DNA of 64,000 bases from Streptomyces sp. CB02009. GTDB lineage: Bacteria > Actinomycetota > Actinomycetes > Streptomycetales > Streptomycetaceae. Positions 55,566-63,973 of this stretch are shown piece after piece. Location: contig NZ_LIVV01000001.1 in assembly GCF_001905825.1 (NCBI RefSeq), forward strand, positions 537,299 to 601,298. The letters run 5' to 3'. Position 1 is the stretch's first letter. Every line of letters begins with the position of its first letter. The notes below the pieces were generated by a model. The model saw only the letters and a list, made by a program, of their open reading frames with translations. It had not been told where the DNA came from and did no database searches. The translations under genes were made by a program, and so were the position numbers.

Positions 55566-56216
55566 ATGAACTCTCTCCGTATCCGTCGTGGTGCCATCGC
55601 CGTCGCAGCGGCCGCCGTCCTCCCCTTCTCGCTCGCCGCGTGCTCGGACTCCGGTGACGAGAGCAAGGCGTCCGCGCCCTCCTCGGCCACCGCCGACTCC
55701 AGCACGTCCGCCGACGCTCCCAGCCAGGACGCCACGGCCATGGACGAGCCCTTCGGCCCGGCGTGTGCCGGTGTTCCGAAGGACGGTGCGGGCTCCTTCG
55801 ACGGCATGGCGAAGGACCCGGTGGCCACCGCGGCTTCCAACAACCCCGCCCTGTCCACGCTCGTCACCGCCGTCAAGAAGGCCGGCCTGGTCGACACCCT
55901 GAACAACGCCCAGAACATCACCGTGTTCGCCCCGACCAACGAAGCGTTCGCCAAGATCCCGAAGGCCGACCTCGACAAGGTCCTCGCCGACAAGGCGACG
56001 CTCACGAAGATCCTCACGTACCACGTCGTCGGTCAGAAGCTCGCTCCCAAGCAGCTCGAGAACGGCTCCTACGAGACCCTCCAGAAGGGCATGATCACCA
56101 CCAAGGGCTCGGGCGAGGCGTACACCGTGAACGACTCCTCCAAGGTCGTGTGCGGCAACGTCAAGACCGCCAACGCCAACGTCTACATCGTCGACACGGT
56201 CCTCATGCCCAAGTAG
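55566..56216 (+). CDS. Fasciclin-domain lipoprotein
   Basis: 216 residues from ATG 55566 after AAGGAG. Lipobox LAAC with the modified Cys near residue 27, then a Ser/Ala/Asp linker, and one FAS1 domain (about 75-216): NPALSTLVTAVKKAGLVDTL, ITVFAPTNEAFAKIPKADL, ILTYHVVGQKLAP, and NANVYIVDTVLMPK at the end, which match FAS1 H1, H2 and YH motifs. A cell-surface adhesion-like protein. It commonly neighbours sulfite-oxidase-family membrane proteins in Streptomyces, as here. Confidence 0.92.
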   Translation: MNSLRIRRGAIAVAAAAVLPFSLAACSDSGDESKASAPSSATADSSTSADAPSQDATAMDEPFGPACAGVPKDGAGSFDGMAKDPVATAASNNPALSTLVTAVKKAGLVDTLNNAQNITVFAPTNEAFAKIPKADLDKVLADKATLTKILTYHVVGQKLAPKQLENGSYETLQKGMITTKGSGEAYTVNDSSKVVCGNVKTANANVYIVDTVLMPK

Positions 56217-56356
56217 CCGACGCCCTCGTCCCGCCCGACACCGCTGGTGGTCCGCCGTCCTTCACAGGTACGGAGGACCACCAGCTCCGTGTCCATGGCC
56301 GCCCCACCACCCGGCGCCTCACGTGATCCGTACGCCGGTCGGTCGGCGCCGGTCGG

Positions 56357-57121
56357 TCAGCCCCAGTCCTGCAGCCGCTGGAGCAGGTCGGTGTCGCCCT
56401 CGATCCGCAGCGTGTCGGACGGGATGCGCATGTACATGAGCAGGGCCATCTCGCTCGCCGTGCCGTAGACGGCGGCGGTGGGCTTGCTCCCGTCCGCCTC
56501 CGCCGCGGTGAGGCGGGTGAAGCGGGAACCGGCTGCGTCCACCGTCTGGCGCCAGGAGCCGGCCTCGGCTGCGTGGTAGTCCATGGTGGCGGGCTCACCC
56601 GGCCACGGGACCGTGCCGGTGCAGACGGTGGAGAGGAACTCCTCGATGGCGTCGGCCGCCTCGGTGGCCGGCAGTTCCTGCGGATTTCCGGAGGCCAGCT
56701 GGGCGTCGTAGGTGTGGATCAGCGACTCCGGGACGCGGCGGCGGGCCACGGCGGCCACCGTGTGCGGCGAGGCCAGCGGCTCCCACCAGGCCCAGCAGCT
56801 CCGGTCCGGGCCGGCCTCGCGCAGAGCGGTCAGCAGCTGATCCGTCGAGTCGGCCAGCCAGGATATGAGCTCCTCGCGCTCCCTGGGTGCCGCCAGCCCG
56901 TCCTTGCTCGGCCGCTCGTCGCCCGGCGCGGTGTTCAGCACGATGTGGGCCCAGAAGCGGTCCCCCTCGCTGAGGTGGTTCGCCAGGTCGTACAGCGTCC
57001 AGCCCGGGCAGGACGGGACGTCGGCGTCGAGGCTGGGGGCCTCGGCGACGGCGGCGCGGAACGCGGCGGACCGCTCGTCGATCATCCGCAGCAGGGCGGG
57101 GAAGTGGAGATGATCAGTCAC
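56357..57121 (-). CDS. Maleylpyruvate isomerase family mycothiol-dependent enzyme
   Basis: 254 residues from GTG 57121. DinB-like N-terminal domain (MDMT type): FRAAVAEAPSLDADVPSCPG then WTLYDLANHLSEGDRFWAHI (about 20-62) with His in NHLSEGDRFW as a metal ligand; later SLIHTYDAQLA (about 135) gives a second His. Such proteins use mycothiol, the actinobacterial thiol, for isomerisation or conjugation. Substrate unknown. Divergent from the MFS exporter. Confidence 0.88.
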   Translation of the reverse strand: MTDHLHFPALLRMIDERSAAFRAAVAEAPSLDADVPSCPGWTLYDLANHLSEGDRFWAHIVLNTAPGDERPSKDGLAAPREREELISWLADSTDQLLTALREAGPDRSCWAWWEPLASPHTVAAVARRRVPESLIHTYDAQLASGNPQELPATEAADAIEEFLSTVCTGTVPWPGEPATMDYHAAEAGSWRQTVDAAGSRFTRLTAAEADGSKPTAAVYGTASEMALLMYMRIPSDTLRIEGDTDLLQRLQDWG

Positions 57122-57318
57122 GCAGACCTTGTACCACCCGGACCGCGGCCCCTGCACTCGATTAAGGCCGCCCAACCCGCCAACTGCCGTACCAGCTCAG
57201 CAGATTCGCGACATCACCCTTGTCCCACCACGCTGATGTCGCAGACCTGCCAGCCCTCACCGGGCGGCGCCTGTTGCACTGACACACGCAACCGCAGGCG
57301 CTCCACGGGACGGAACTC

Positions 57319-58587
57319 ATGGCCTCGACGAACATTACACGCCCCTCCGGCGACGTCGGCTTACCGACACCGACACCGGCATCGACACCAACGCCGACGC
57401 CAACGCCAACGCCGACACCCTCGCCCCTGATCGGGTGGCTGGCCGTGAGTTCGGTGATGCTGGGCATCTTCTCGATCGTCACCACCGAGATCCTGCCGAT
57501 CGGGCTGCTCACCACGATCGGCGCCGGCTTCGCCGTCTCCGACGGGTCGGCCGGGCTGATGATCACCATGCCCGGGCTTCTCGCGGCCCTCTCGGCGCCC
57601 GTGGTCACCGTGGCGACCGCACGCGTCGACCGCCGCCTGATGCTGGGCGTGTTCATGTTCCTGCTGGCCGTCGCGAACTTCCTGGCCGCTGCGGCCCCCG
57701 ACTACTGGCTGCTCCTGGTCTCGCGTGTCATCGTCGGCATCGTCATCGGGGGCTTCTGGTCGATCGGCGCCGGACTGGCCGGGCGTCTGGTGCCCGCGGA
57801 GTCGGTCGGCCGCGCCACGGCGGTGATCTTCTCCGCCGTACCGCTGGGCTCCGTGCTCGGGGTCCCGGCCGGCACGTTCATCGGGGAGTTGGCCGGCTGG
57901 CGCACGGCCTTCGTCGTCATGGGTGCCCTCACCGTGGGCGTACTGGCCCTGCTGCTCCTGGTCATGCCGTCGCTGCCGCCCGACCGGGCGACCCGTCCGA
58001 GTGTGCTGCGCGGCACGTTCAGGAGCGTCCACGCGCGTTTCGCGCTGCTGTTGACCTTCCTCGTCGTGCTGGCGCACTTCGGGACCTACACCTACATCAC
58101 TCCGTTCCTGGAGCACGTCACCGAGGTCGGCCCGCGACTGATCACCGTCTTCCTGCTGGTCTACGGTGCTGCGGGCATCGTCGGAAACTTCCTGGGCGGA
58201 GCGGTGGTCACCCGCCATCCCAGGGCCGCCTTCGGCATCGCCGCCGGCATGATCGCACTTGCCACCGTGCTGCTGCCGATACTGGGGCGCTGGCAGATCG
58301 GCGCCCTCGCCCTGTTGATCGTCTGGGGCGTTGCCTACGGCGCGGTCCCCGTCTCCTCCCAGACGTGGTTCGCCAAGGCGATCCCCGACGCGCCCGAGGC
58401 GGCGTCGGTGCTGTTCACCGCTTCCTTCCAGATGACGATCTCACTCGGCGCGATGGCCGGTGGCCTCATCGTGGACGGGACCTCCCCGTCCACGGTCATG
58501 ACGCTCGGCGGCGTCGTGGCCGTGCTGGGTGTCGTGGCCGCAGGGGCGCACTTCGCCCGCCGCCTGACATGGCCGGACAAGACCTGA
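57319..58587 (+). CDS. MFS transporter, AraJ/DHA1-type exporter
   Basis: 422 residues, 12 membrane helices. Proton-driven exporter of a small molecule. TTEILPIGLLTTIGAGF (helix 1) and the loop ARVDRRLMLG between helices 2 and 3 are typical of DHA1 proteins. The first 36 residues include a Thr-Pro repeat (about 16-35) encoded by hexanucleotide repeats at about 57366-57420. Codon 15 is TTA (57361-57363), giving bldA dependence if the start is right. A very strong hairpin follows the gene. Confidence 0.88.
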   Translation: MASTNITRPSGDVGLPTPTPASTPTPTPTPTPTPSPLIGWLAVSSVMLGIFSIVTTEILPIGLLTTIGAGFAVSDGSAGLMITMPGLLAALSAPVVTVATARVDRRLMLGVFMFLLAVANFLAAAAPDYWLLLVSRVIVGIVIGGFWSIGAGLAGRLVPAESVGRATAVIFSAVPLGSVLGVPAGTFIGELAGWRTAFVVMGALTVGVLALLLLVMPSLPPDRATRPSVLRGTFRSVHARFALLLTFLVVLAHFGTYTYITPFLEHVTEVGPRLITVFLLVYGAAGIVGNFLGGAVVTRHPRAAFGIAAGMIALATVLLPILGRWQIGALALLIVWGVAYGAVPVSSQTWFAKAIPDAPEAASVLFTASFQMTISLGAMAGGLIVDGTSPSTVMTLGGVVAVLGVVAAGAHFARRLTWPDKT

Positions 58588-58619
58588 GGGCTCCCCGGCT
58601 CCATGGGGCGTGAGACGCG

Positions 58620-58659
58620 GGGAGGGCGGAGGACAGCCTCCGCTGTCCTCCGCCCTCCC
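58620..58659. terminator. Very strong hairpin terminator after the MFS gene
   Basis: Perfect 18-bp arms, GGGAGGGCGGAGGACAGC (58620-58637) and its complement (58642-58659), loop CTCC; partly extended by outer GAGAC and GTCTC. Confidence 0.9.
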
Positions 58660-58819
58660 GCCCGTCTCGTCCGTACCTATGACTCCGCCTTGCGCGGGGT
58701 ACGGTCGATCCGGCGGATCCGCCGGACCCTCCCGCCCCGGACACTCACCGGGAGGAGCCGACGTCTTCCAGTCGTGCTTCGGACCGCTGCCACGGTCGGA
58801 CGGGTCCGCCTGAGTCCTG

Positions 58820-58835
58820 TCACTCCAAGGAGTGA
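58820..58835. terminator. Small hairpin after the sortase gene
   Basis: Arms TCACTCC (58820-58826) and GGAGTGA (58829-58835), two-base loop, 12 bases past the minus-strand sortase stop. The tight loop makes a terminator role uncertain. Confidence 0.4.
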
Positions 58836-58846
58836 TCCCTCGGGCA

Positions 58847-59584
58847 TCAGTCGGCGGGCTGCAGGTGGGCGAAGACGACGAGGTTCTCGGTGTAGTCCTT
58901 CGCCGTACGGTCGTAGGCGCCCGCGCAGGTGATGAGTCGGACGAGCGCGCTGGGGGTGTCGTCGTACACGCGCTGGTCGGGGAAGTCGTCCTTCTCGAAG
59001 CTCTCCACGGAGTCGATGCGGAAGACGGCGGTCGTGCCGTCGGCGCGGCTGACCTCGAAGGTGTCGCCGGCGTCGAGTTCACTGAGCCGGGCGAAGACGG
59101 CCGGGGCGGTGGCGGTGTCGAGGTGTCCGGCGATGAGCGCGGTGCCCCGCTCACCGGGGGAGACCCCGGCGGCGTGCCAGCCGACCAGGTTGGTGTCGTC
59201 TGCGGGCGGCGGGTCCAGCGCCCCGGAGGAGCCGATCTCCAGGGCGGTGAACGGTGCGTTCACTCCGATCTTGGGGATCTTCAGGCGGGTGGGGGCCGAC
59301 CGCGGCATGGCCGGCGGAAGCATCGCCGCGTCGGGGCTCGTGCCGGTCTTCTGCGGGGAGTCCGGCACCGCGGGCCTCGAAGGGGCGGCCGCGCCGGCGG
59401 GGGCGTTCCCCGTCACCGCCGTGGCGGTGGACCCGGGTGTGGAGTCGGCGTCCTGGTCGAGCATTCCCGGGCGGAAGACGAAGAGGAGCGCTGCCAGCAC
59501 CAGCGTCCAGAACACCGCGGGGACAGCCCACCGTGTGCCACGCCGAGGCGCTTCTCCACCGACGGAGTCTGGGCGGGTCTTCAC
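58847..59584 (-). CDS. Class F sortase
   Basis: 245 residues from GTG 59584 after GAAAGGTG. Membrane transpeptidase that attaches surface proteins. One N-terminal membrane helix (VPAVFWTLVLAALLFVF, about 20-36), a linker rich in Ala/Pro/Thr, then the catalytic domain with LKIPKIGVNAPFTALEIG (about 100). Active site: His in ALIAGHLDT (about 147), Cys in VRLITCAGAYDR (about 218) and Arg in the same stretch. The gene follows that of a likely substrate by 160 bases on the same strand. Confidence 0.9.
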   Translation of the reverse strand: MKTRPDSVGGEAPRRGTRWAVPAVFWTLVLAALLFVFRPGMLDQDADSTPGSTATAVTGNAPAGAAAPSRPAVPDSPQKTGTSPDAAMLPPAMPRSAPTRLKIPKIGVNAPFTALEIGSSGALDPPPADDTNLVGWHAAGVSPGERGTALIAGHLDTATAPAVFARLSELDAGDTFEVSRADGTTAVFRIDSVESFEKDDFPDQRVYDDTPSALVRLITCAGAYDRTAKDYTENLVVFAHLQPAD

Positions 59585-59702
59585 TGTGAGCACCTTTCGA
59601 AGCCGTACGCGCGAGATCGAGGCGGATCGAGACGGGAGGGGCCGCGGGGCCGCGGCCCCGGGGGCCGGGATGGCCGCGGGGCCGCGGGACCCTGGGCCGT
59701 GC

Positions 59703-59732
59703 GCGGGGGCCGGGCCTCGGGCCGGCCCCCGC
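59703..59732 (-). terminator. Hairpin after the surface protein gene
   Basis: Arms GCGGGGGCCGG (59703-59713) and CCGGCCCCCGC (59722-59732), loop of 8 bases, between surface protein stop and sortase start. It could make sortase expression lower than that of its substrate. Confidence 0.7.
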
Positions 59733-59744
59733 ACAGGCCGTGCG

Positions 59745-60398
59745 TCAGGCCGCCGCGGAGCCCTGCTTGCGGCGGTAGAGGACGAACGCGGCCACTCCGC
59801 CCGCCAGGACCAGGGCGCCCGTCAGACTGGTGCCGCTGTTCGTGAGGCCGCCGCCGCCGGTGTGCATGCCGCCCTTGGGCTTCTCGTGCTGGGAGCCGCC
59901 CTCTTCCTTCTGGTTCTCCTTGGACCAGCCGCCGTCTTCCTTCTCCTTCTCGTTGTCCTTGGACCAGTCGTCGGCGTTGACGACGGACAGGGCACCGGAG
60001 CCGGTGTGCATGCCGCCCTTCGGCTTGTCGTGGTCCTTCTCGTGCTTGCCGCCCTTGTCGTGGTCCTTCGACCACTCGTCGCCGCTCACCGCGGTGAGCG
60101 CTCCGCCGCCGGTGTGGACGCCACCGTGCGGCTTGTCGTGCTCCTTCTTGCCGTGCTCGTCCTTCTTGGTGTGCTCGTCCTTCTTGCCTTGCTCGTCCTT
60201 CGACCAGTCGTCGGCGTCGACCAGGGACAGCGCACCGGAGCCGGTGTGCATGCCGCCGTGCGGCTTGTCGTGGTCGCGGCTGTGGGAGGAGTCTTCCTTG
60301 TCCCAGTCTCCGGCCGTGATCGCGTAGGCGCCGGGTGCGGCGAGCGCCAGGGTGCCGGCGGCGGCAGTTGCGGCGAAAAGAATGCGGGCAGAGCGCAT
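59745..60398 (-). CDS. Repeat-containing cell-surface protein, probable sortase substrate
   Basis: 217 residues from ATG 60398 after GAAAGGAAG. Signal peptide (to about APGAYA, residue 26). Then four imperfect repeats built around KP[HK]GG[MV]HTG[SG]GALS, each followed by a DDW or DEW then SKD, joined by very charged Lys/Glu/Asp/His spacers. The last copy runs into a sorting-like end: GGLTNSGTSLTGALVLAGG, hydrophobic stretch, then YRRKQGSAAA. The LPxTG Pro is missing (LTNSG instead). His-rich repeats could bind metals; that is inference. The class F sortase next door supports wall or membrane anchoring. Confidence 0.75.
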   Translation of the reverse strand: MRSARILFAATAAAGTLALAAPGAYAITAGDWDKEDSSHSRDHDKPHGGMHTGSGALSLVDADDWSKDEQGKKDEHTKKDEHGKKEHDKPHGGVHTGGGALTAVSGDEWSKDHDKGGKHEKDHDKPKGGMHTGSGALSVVNADDWSKDNEKEKEDGGWSKENQKEEGGSQHEKPKGGMHTGGGGLTNSGTSLTGALVLAGGVAAFVLYRRKQGSAAA

Positions 60399-60580
60399 CT
60401 TCGGCTTCCTTTCGTCTGCTGCGTCAGCTGACCCACTGTCGGCTTTCGATACGCAGCGACATGGCCCACCGTCAGCTGTGGCGTGTCCGCCTGCCACTGG
60501 GGTTAGTGCAATCGAGCAGCCCGCGCTGCTCACACGCGTCCGGTGTGCGCCTCCTGTGTGCGCGTCAGGTCGGGTGCGAG

Positions 60581-60607
60581 GGAGGCGGGCCGGACGGGCC
60601 CGCCTCC
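60581..60607 (-). terminator. Hairpin terminator after the DUF4394 gene
   Basis: Arms GGAGGCGGGCC (60581-60591) and GGCCCGCCTCC (60597-60607), loop GGACG, 15 bases past the stop at 60622. Confidence 0.8.
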
Positions 60608-60621
60608 ACCGCCTATGAGGT

Positions 60622-61506
60622 TCAGTGCTGGTTGAGGGGGAGGGCGACGTCGACGACCTGGCGGCCGGCCGGGAAGTCGCCGACCGCCGTGGCCTTGCCG
60701 CTGAGGACGTCGACCTTGTAGAAGCGCTGCTTGCCGCCGGTGGACAGGGCCGCGTAGCCGCGGTTCGAGCCGTCGGAGGCCTGGTAGTAGATGTCGAACC
60801 CGGCCGACGGGCCGGCGTTCACGCCGAGGCCGCCGGTCGGTGCGAGGGTGCCGGCGTTGGCCGGGGACTGGAGCGAGACGCGGTCGTTGGTGGTGTCGAT
60901 GTCGAACAGCGTGGTCGCGGTCGCCGCGTCGAGGTCGTTGTTGGTGTACGCGGCGCCGGTGACGCCGAGGGCGGTGGACGGCGGCATGGTCGGGTTGGTG
61001 AGGGTGCCGTCTACGGTGGTGGTGGTGGGGGCGGCGGGGTCGTCGATGTTGTGGCGCAGGTTCTGCCCGGTGTCGCTGATGACGCGCAGACGGTTGGCGG
61101 CGGGGTTGAAGTCGACACCGAAGTACCGGCCCTGCAGCGCCACGGTCAGCTGCGAGACCTTGACGGCCTTGGCGTTGCTGTCGACGGTGTAGACGCCGCC
61201 CTTGTCGCCGACGCCGTACAGCTTGCCGTTCTGGACGCGGAAGTCGATCCCGACCAGCTTGCCGTCGCCCCGGAGGCCGCTGACCTTGCCCAGCGACCAG
61301 GTGTCGGCGGGGTTGCGGACGTCGAAGCCGACGAGACGCTGGTCGGCGGTCAGGCCCACGCTGATCAGGCCGTGGCCCGCGGCGCGGCTCTGCGGACCGA
61401 ACGGATCGCCGCCCGCGGCCGCGGCCGAGGCCAGAACGGGGGACAGCAGGGAAACGGTCATCGCGGCGGCCGCCACAGAGGTGGCGACGACTCGACGAGT
61501 ACGCAC
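60622..61506 (-). CDS. Secreted DUF4394 domain protein
   Basis: 294 residues from GTG 61506 with GGAG upstream. Signal peptide (ATSVAAAAMTVSLLSPVLAS then AAAA), then one DUF4394 domain of probable beta-propeller type: LISVGLTADQRLVGFDVRNP, LVGIDFRVQNGKLYGVGDKG, GRYFGVDFNPAANRLRVISD (about 125-145) and GFDIYYQASDGSNRGYAALS. The FNP..NRLRV stretch is typical. Function unknown, possibly a surface or secreted binding protein. Confidence 0.9.
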   Translation of the reverse strand: MRTRRVVATSVAAAAMTVSLLSPVLASAAAAGGDPFGPQSRAAGHGLISVGLTADQRLVGFDVRNPADTWSLGKVSGLRGDGKLVGIDFRVQNGKLYGVGDKGGVYTVDSNAKAVKVSQLTVALQGRYFGVDFNPAANRLRVISDTGQNLRHNIDDPAAPTTTTVDGTLTNPTMPPSTALGVTGAAYTNNDLDAATATTLFDIDTTNDRVSLQSPANAGTLAPTGGLGVNAGPSAGFDIYYQASDGSNRGYAALSTGGKQRFYKVDVLSGKATAVGDFPAGRQVVDVALPLNQH

Positions 61507-61651
61507 AGGAAGGCTCCGATCGGTTCGCGCGCCTCAACGGTGAGGCACGTCTGTGCGTCCTTCGGCGCCCCGCGGTGCGTGGATGGTGTCGCGGAGCGCA
61601 GACCCCTCCTTCGGCCGCATTAGTCCTACCGCCGCGCCCGTTTCGTCACCC

Positions 61652-62155
61652 TTACGCGTCGGGATGCTCCGGCAGGGCGAGCCAGTCCGGCCAGGAGATC
61701 TCGCGGCCGAGGAACCGCGGCTGCTCGAACGGCCAGTCGGCGGCGATCCACCGCGGTACCAGCGCGTCGAGGGCCTGCTCGACCTCGCCGCCCACCAGCT
61801 CGTCCACCACCCACCAGGCGATCTCGCCGTCCGCGCCGGCCTTCTCCGGCGGGTCGATGTAGACACAGCCGAGCAGAGCCGTCTCCGCCGCGTCGAACAG
61901 CGCGTAGTTGAACGACTGGTGTGCGTCGATCTCCTTCTCGTGCCGCAACAGGTCGGCCTGGTCGGCCTCGTAGGTCATGGTGGCCGCGGGCCAGCCCCAG
62001 GCCGGGCCGAACAGGGTCCACAGCCGCTCGCGCGACCCCATCACCGCCGGATAGTCGAGCGCGGTGTCCGCCTCCCGGATCGGCCGCAGGTGTTGGCCGC
62101 CGCCCGGCAGCGGTACCAGGACGGGGTGGACGAAGTCATCGGGAAGCCAGCTCAT
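61652..62155 (-). CDS. GNAT-like N-acetyltransferase
   Basis: 167 residues from ATG 62155. The order LRPIREADTALDYPAVMGSR (N-terminal strand-helix), NYALFDAAETALLGCVYIDP (central strands) and EIAWWVVDEL (about 105) fits GNAT proteins; the pyrophosphate-binding Gln/Arg-x-x-Gly-x-Gly loop is not clear, so the protein may be a degenerate member or bind differently. Weak ribosome site. Stands alone. Confidence 0.6.
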   Translation of the reverse strand: MSWLPDDFVHPVLVPLPGGGQHLRPIREADTALDYPAVMGSRERLWTLFGPAWGWPAATMTYEADQADLLRHEKEIDAHQSFNYALFDAAETALLGCVYIDPPEKAGADGEIAWWVVDELVGGEVEQALDALVPRWIAADWPFEQPRFLGREISWPDWLALPEHPDA

Positions 62156-62492
62156 GCCGCCCGACCGTAGCAGCGCGCGGCCGTCCGTTCCCCTGGATAT
62201 TCCGCCACAGCAGAGCCCTGACCTGCGGTCGCGCAGAACCCCGGGAACGTCGGTGGTCGGCGATTGCCGCGCGGCAGCCGCACCGGGACACAGGCCCGCC
62301 CCGACCGACCACTTCGTGTCAGGGAGGCGAACCGAGGCGGCCGGTGGCCGTCAAGGTCCCGTCAGGGGTCGACGACAGGGCCGGGGAACCGGGGATAGCT
62401 TCGGTGCCGTGCCGTGCCGTGCCGTGCCCTGCCGGATCGGGTCCGCAGGTCCGGCGCCCTCCACCCGTTCGAGATTCCTCAAGGAGCGCCCC
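62156..62492. other. Intergenic region with a pentanucleotide repeat
   Basis: Divergent promoter region of the GNAT gene and the 71-residue gene. The only structure seen is the GTGCC repeat at 62404. A long open frame across it is antisense or shadow. Confidence 0.45.
62404..62433. repeat. Pentanucleotide repeat GTGCC
   Basis: Five perfect GTGCC units followed by CTGCC, 60 bases before the start at 62493. Copy-number change would alter promoter or leader spacing. Confidence 0.85.
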
Positions 62493-62708
62493 ATGTGCCT
62501 CTTCCAGTACGACGACGATTCCGAGCCCGAGGAACCCGACCCGGCCGGGCTCCTGTACGTCCCGTTCCGGCCGGGAACGCACGTGGAGCTGCTGACCGTC
62601 GACCCGACGCTCACCGCCCGTGCCGTCACCGGGCCCCGGGCCTCCGCCGGGTCGCCGCGCACGGGTTTGGACGCCCGCGACGTCGGACAAGGGGCCCGGA
62701 CTTTCTGA
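62493..62708 (+). CDS. Small acidic hypothetical protein, 71 residues
   Basis: From ATG 62493 with AAGGAG 7 bases upstream. Begins MCLFQYDDDSEPEEPDPAGL, a highly acidic start, then LLYVPFRPGTHVELLTVDPT. No domain recognised, no membrane segment. The good ribosome site and composition make it likely real. It lies 128 bases before corA on the same strand. Confidence 0.55.
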   Translation: MCLFQYDDDSEPEEPDPAGLLYVPFRPGTHVELLTVDPTLTARAVTGPRASAGSPRTGLDARDVGQGARTF

Positions 62709-62836
62709 CGGTGCTGCTCATCGCGCCCCGCGGTGCGAAGGTCCCCGGACCGTCCGACCCGGACGCGGGTGGCACGGCCTGTCGCCCCCCGCGCGCTGCT
62801 GGCAGACTGTCCGGCGATCTGCCGAAGGAGCCCCGC

Positions 62837-63925
62837 GTGTCGATGATCCACCGCCTGCGCAGCGCCGTCCGCCGTACGTACCGGCGCGCTGTCGACCTCA
62901 GTCACCCGGCCAGGTCGCCGCTCGGCAGCACGGTGGTCAACTGCGTCGTCTACCGCGACGGAGTGCGGCAGGACGAGGTCCGGTCGGTGGAGGAGGCCCT
63001 GCGGCGCGTGCGCGCGTCGGGTGACGGGTTCGTGTGGATCGGTCTGCATGAACCGGAGGAGAAGGAGTTCACGGGGCTCGCCGAGCTGTTCGGGCTGCAC
63101 CCGCTCGCGGTCGAGGACGCCGTCCACGCCCACCAGCGGCCGAAGCTGGAGCAGTACGACGACGTGCTCTTCGCCGTCTTCAAGACGGTGTGCTACGTGG
63201 AGCACGAGGAGCTCACCGCGTCGAGCGAGGTGGTGGACACGGGCGAGCTGATGGCCTTCACCGGACGCGACTTCGTCATCACGATCCGGCATGGAGGGCA
63301 CGGTTCGCTGGGCCCGCTCCGTGAGGCCCTGGAGTCGGAGCCGGAGCAGCTGGCCAAGGGGCCCTCCGCGGTGCTGCACGCGATCGCGGACCATGTCGTC
63401 GACGACTACCTCGCCGTCGCCGAGGCCGTGCAGGACGATCTGGACGCGATCGAGACCGCGGTCTTCTCCGAGCAGGGCCACCGGAAGGACATCGGACGGA
63501 TCTACCAGCTGAAGCGTGAGCTCCTCGAACTCAAGCGGGCCGTCGCGCCGCTGGGCCGCCCGCTCCAGCGCCTCACGGTCGACCCGCTGCCGATGGTCGC
63601 GCCGGAGATACGCGCCTACTTCCGTGACGTGACCGATCACCTGGCGCGGGTCACCGAGCAGGTCGCCTCGTACGAGACGCTCCTCGACTCGATCCTCCAG
63701 GCGCACCTCGCGCAGGTGACCGTCGCGCAGAACGAGGACATGCGCAAGATCACCGCCTGGGCCGCGATCATCGCGGTCCCGACCATGGTCTGCGGCGTCT
63801 ACGGCATGAACTTCGACACCATGCCCGAGCTGCGCTGGACCTACGGCTACCCCGTGGTCCTCGGCGTCATGGCCGTCGCCTGCTTCGTCATCCACCGCGG
63901 CTTCCGCCGCAACGGCTGGCTCTGA
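62837..63925 (+). CDS. corA: CorA family magnesium/cobalt transporter
   Basis: 362 residues from GTG 62837 with AAGGAG 6 bases upstream; ATG 62843 is two codons later. Pentameric divalent-metal channel. Cytosolic domain (about 30-295) with FVWIGLHEPEEKEF and the long stalk helix; first membrane helix ITAWAAIIAVPTMVCGVYGM carrying the YGMNF signature (about 317-321), followed by second helix PVVLGVMAVACFVIHRGF and a basic tail. Imports Mg2+, perhaps Co2+, which would complement CbiMNQO. Confidence 0.95.
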   Translation: MSMIHRLRSAVRRTYRRAVDLSHPARSPLGSTVVNCVVYRDGVRQDEVRSVEEALRRVRASGDGFVWIGLHEPEEKEFTGLAELFGLHPLAVEDAVHAHQRPKLEQYDDVLFAVFKTVCYVEHEELTASSEVVDTGELMAFTGRDFVITIRHGGHGSLGPLREALESEPEQLAKGPSAVLHAIADHVVDDYLAVAEAVQDDLDAIETAVFSEQGHRKDIGRIYQLKRELLELKRAVAPLGRPLQRLTVDPLPMVAPEIRAYFRDVTDHLARVTEQVASYETLLDSILQAHLAQVTVAQNEDMRKITAWAAIIAVPTMVCGVYGMNFDTMPELRWTYGYPVVLGVMAVACFVIHRGFRRNGWL

Positions 63926-63973
63926 CCTCCCTCTTGCGTGCCGCCCGGCCGCGTTCGCGGACCGCTGACACCC

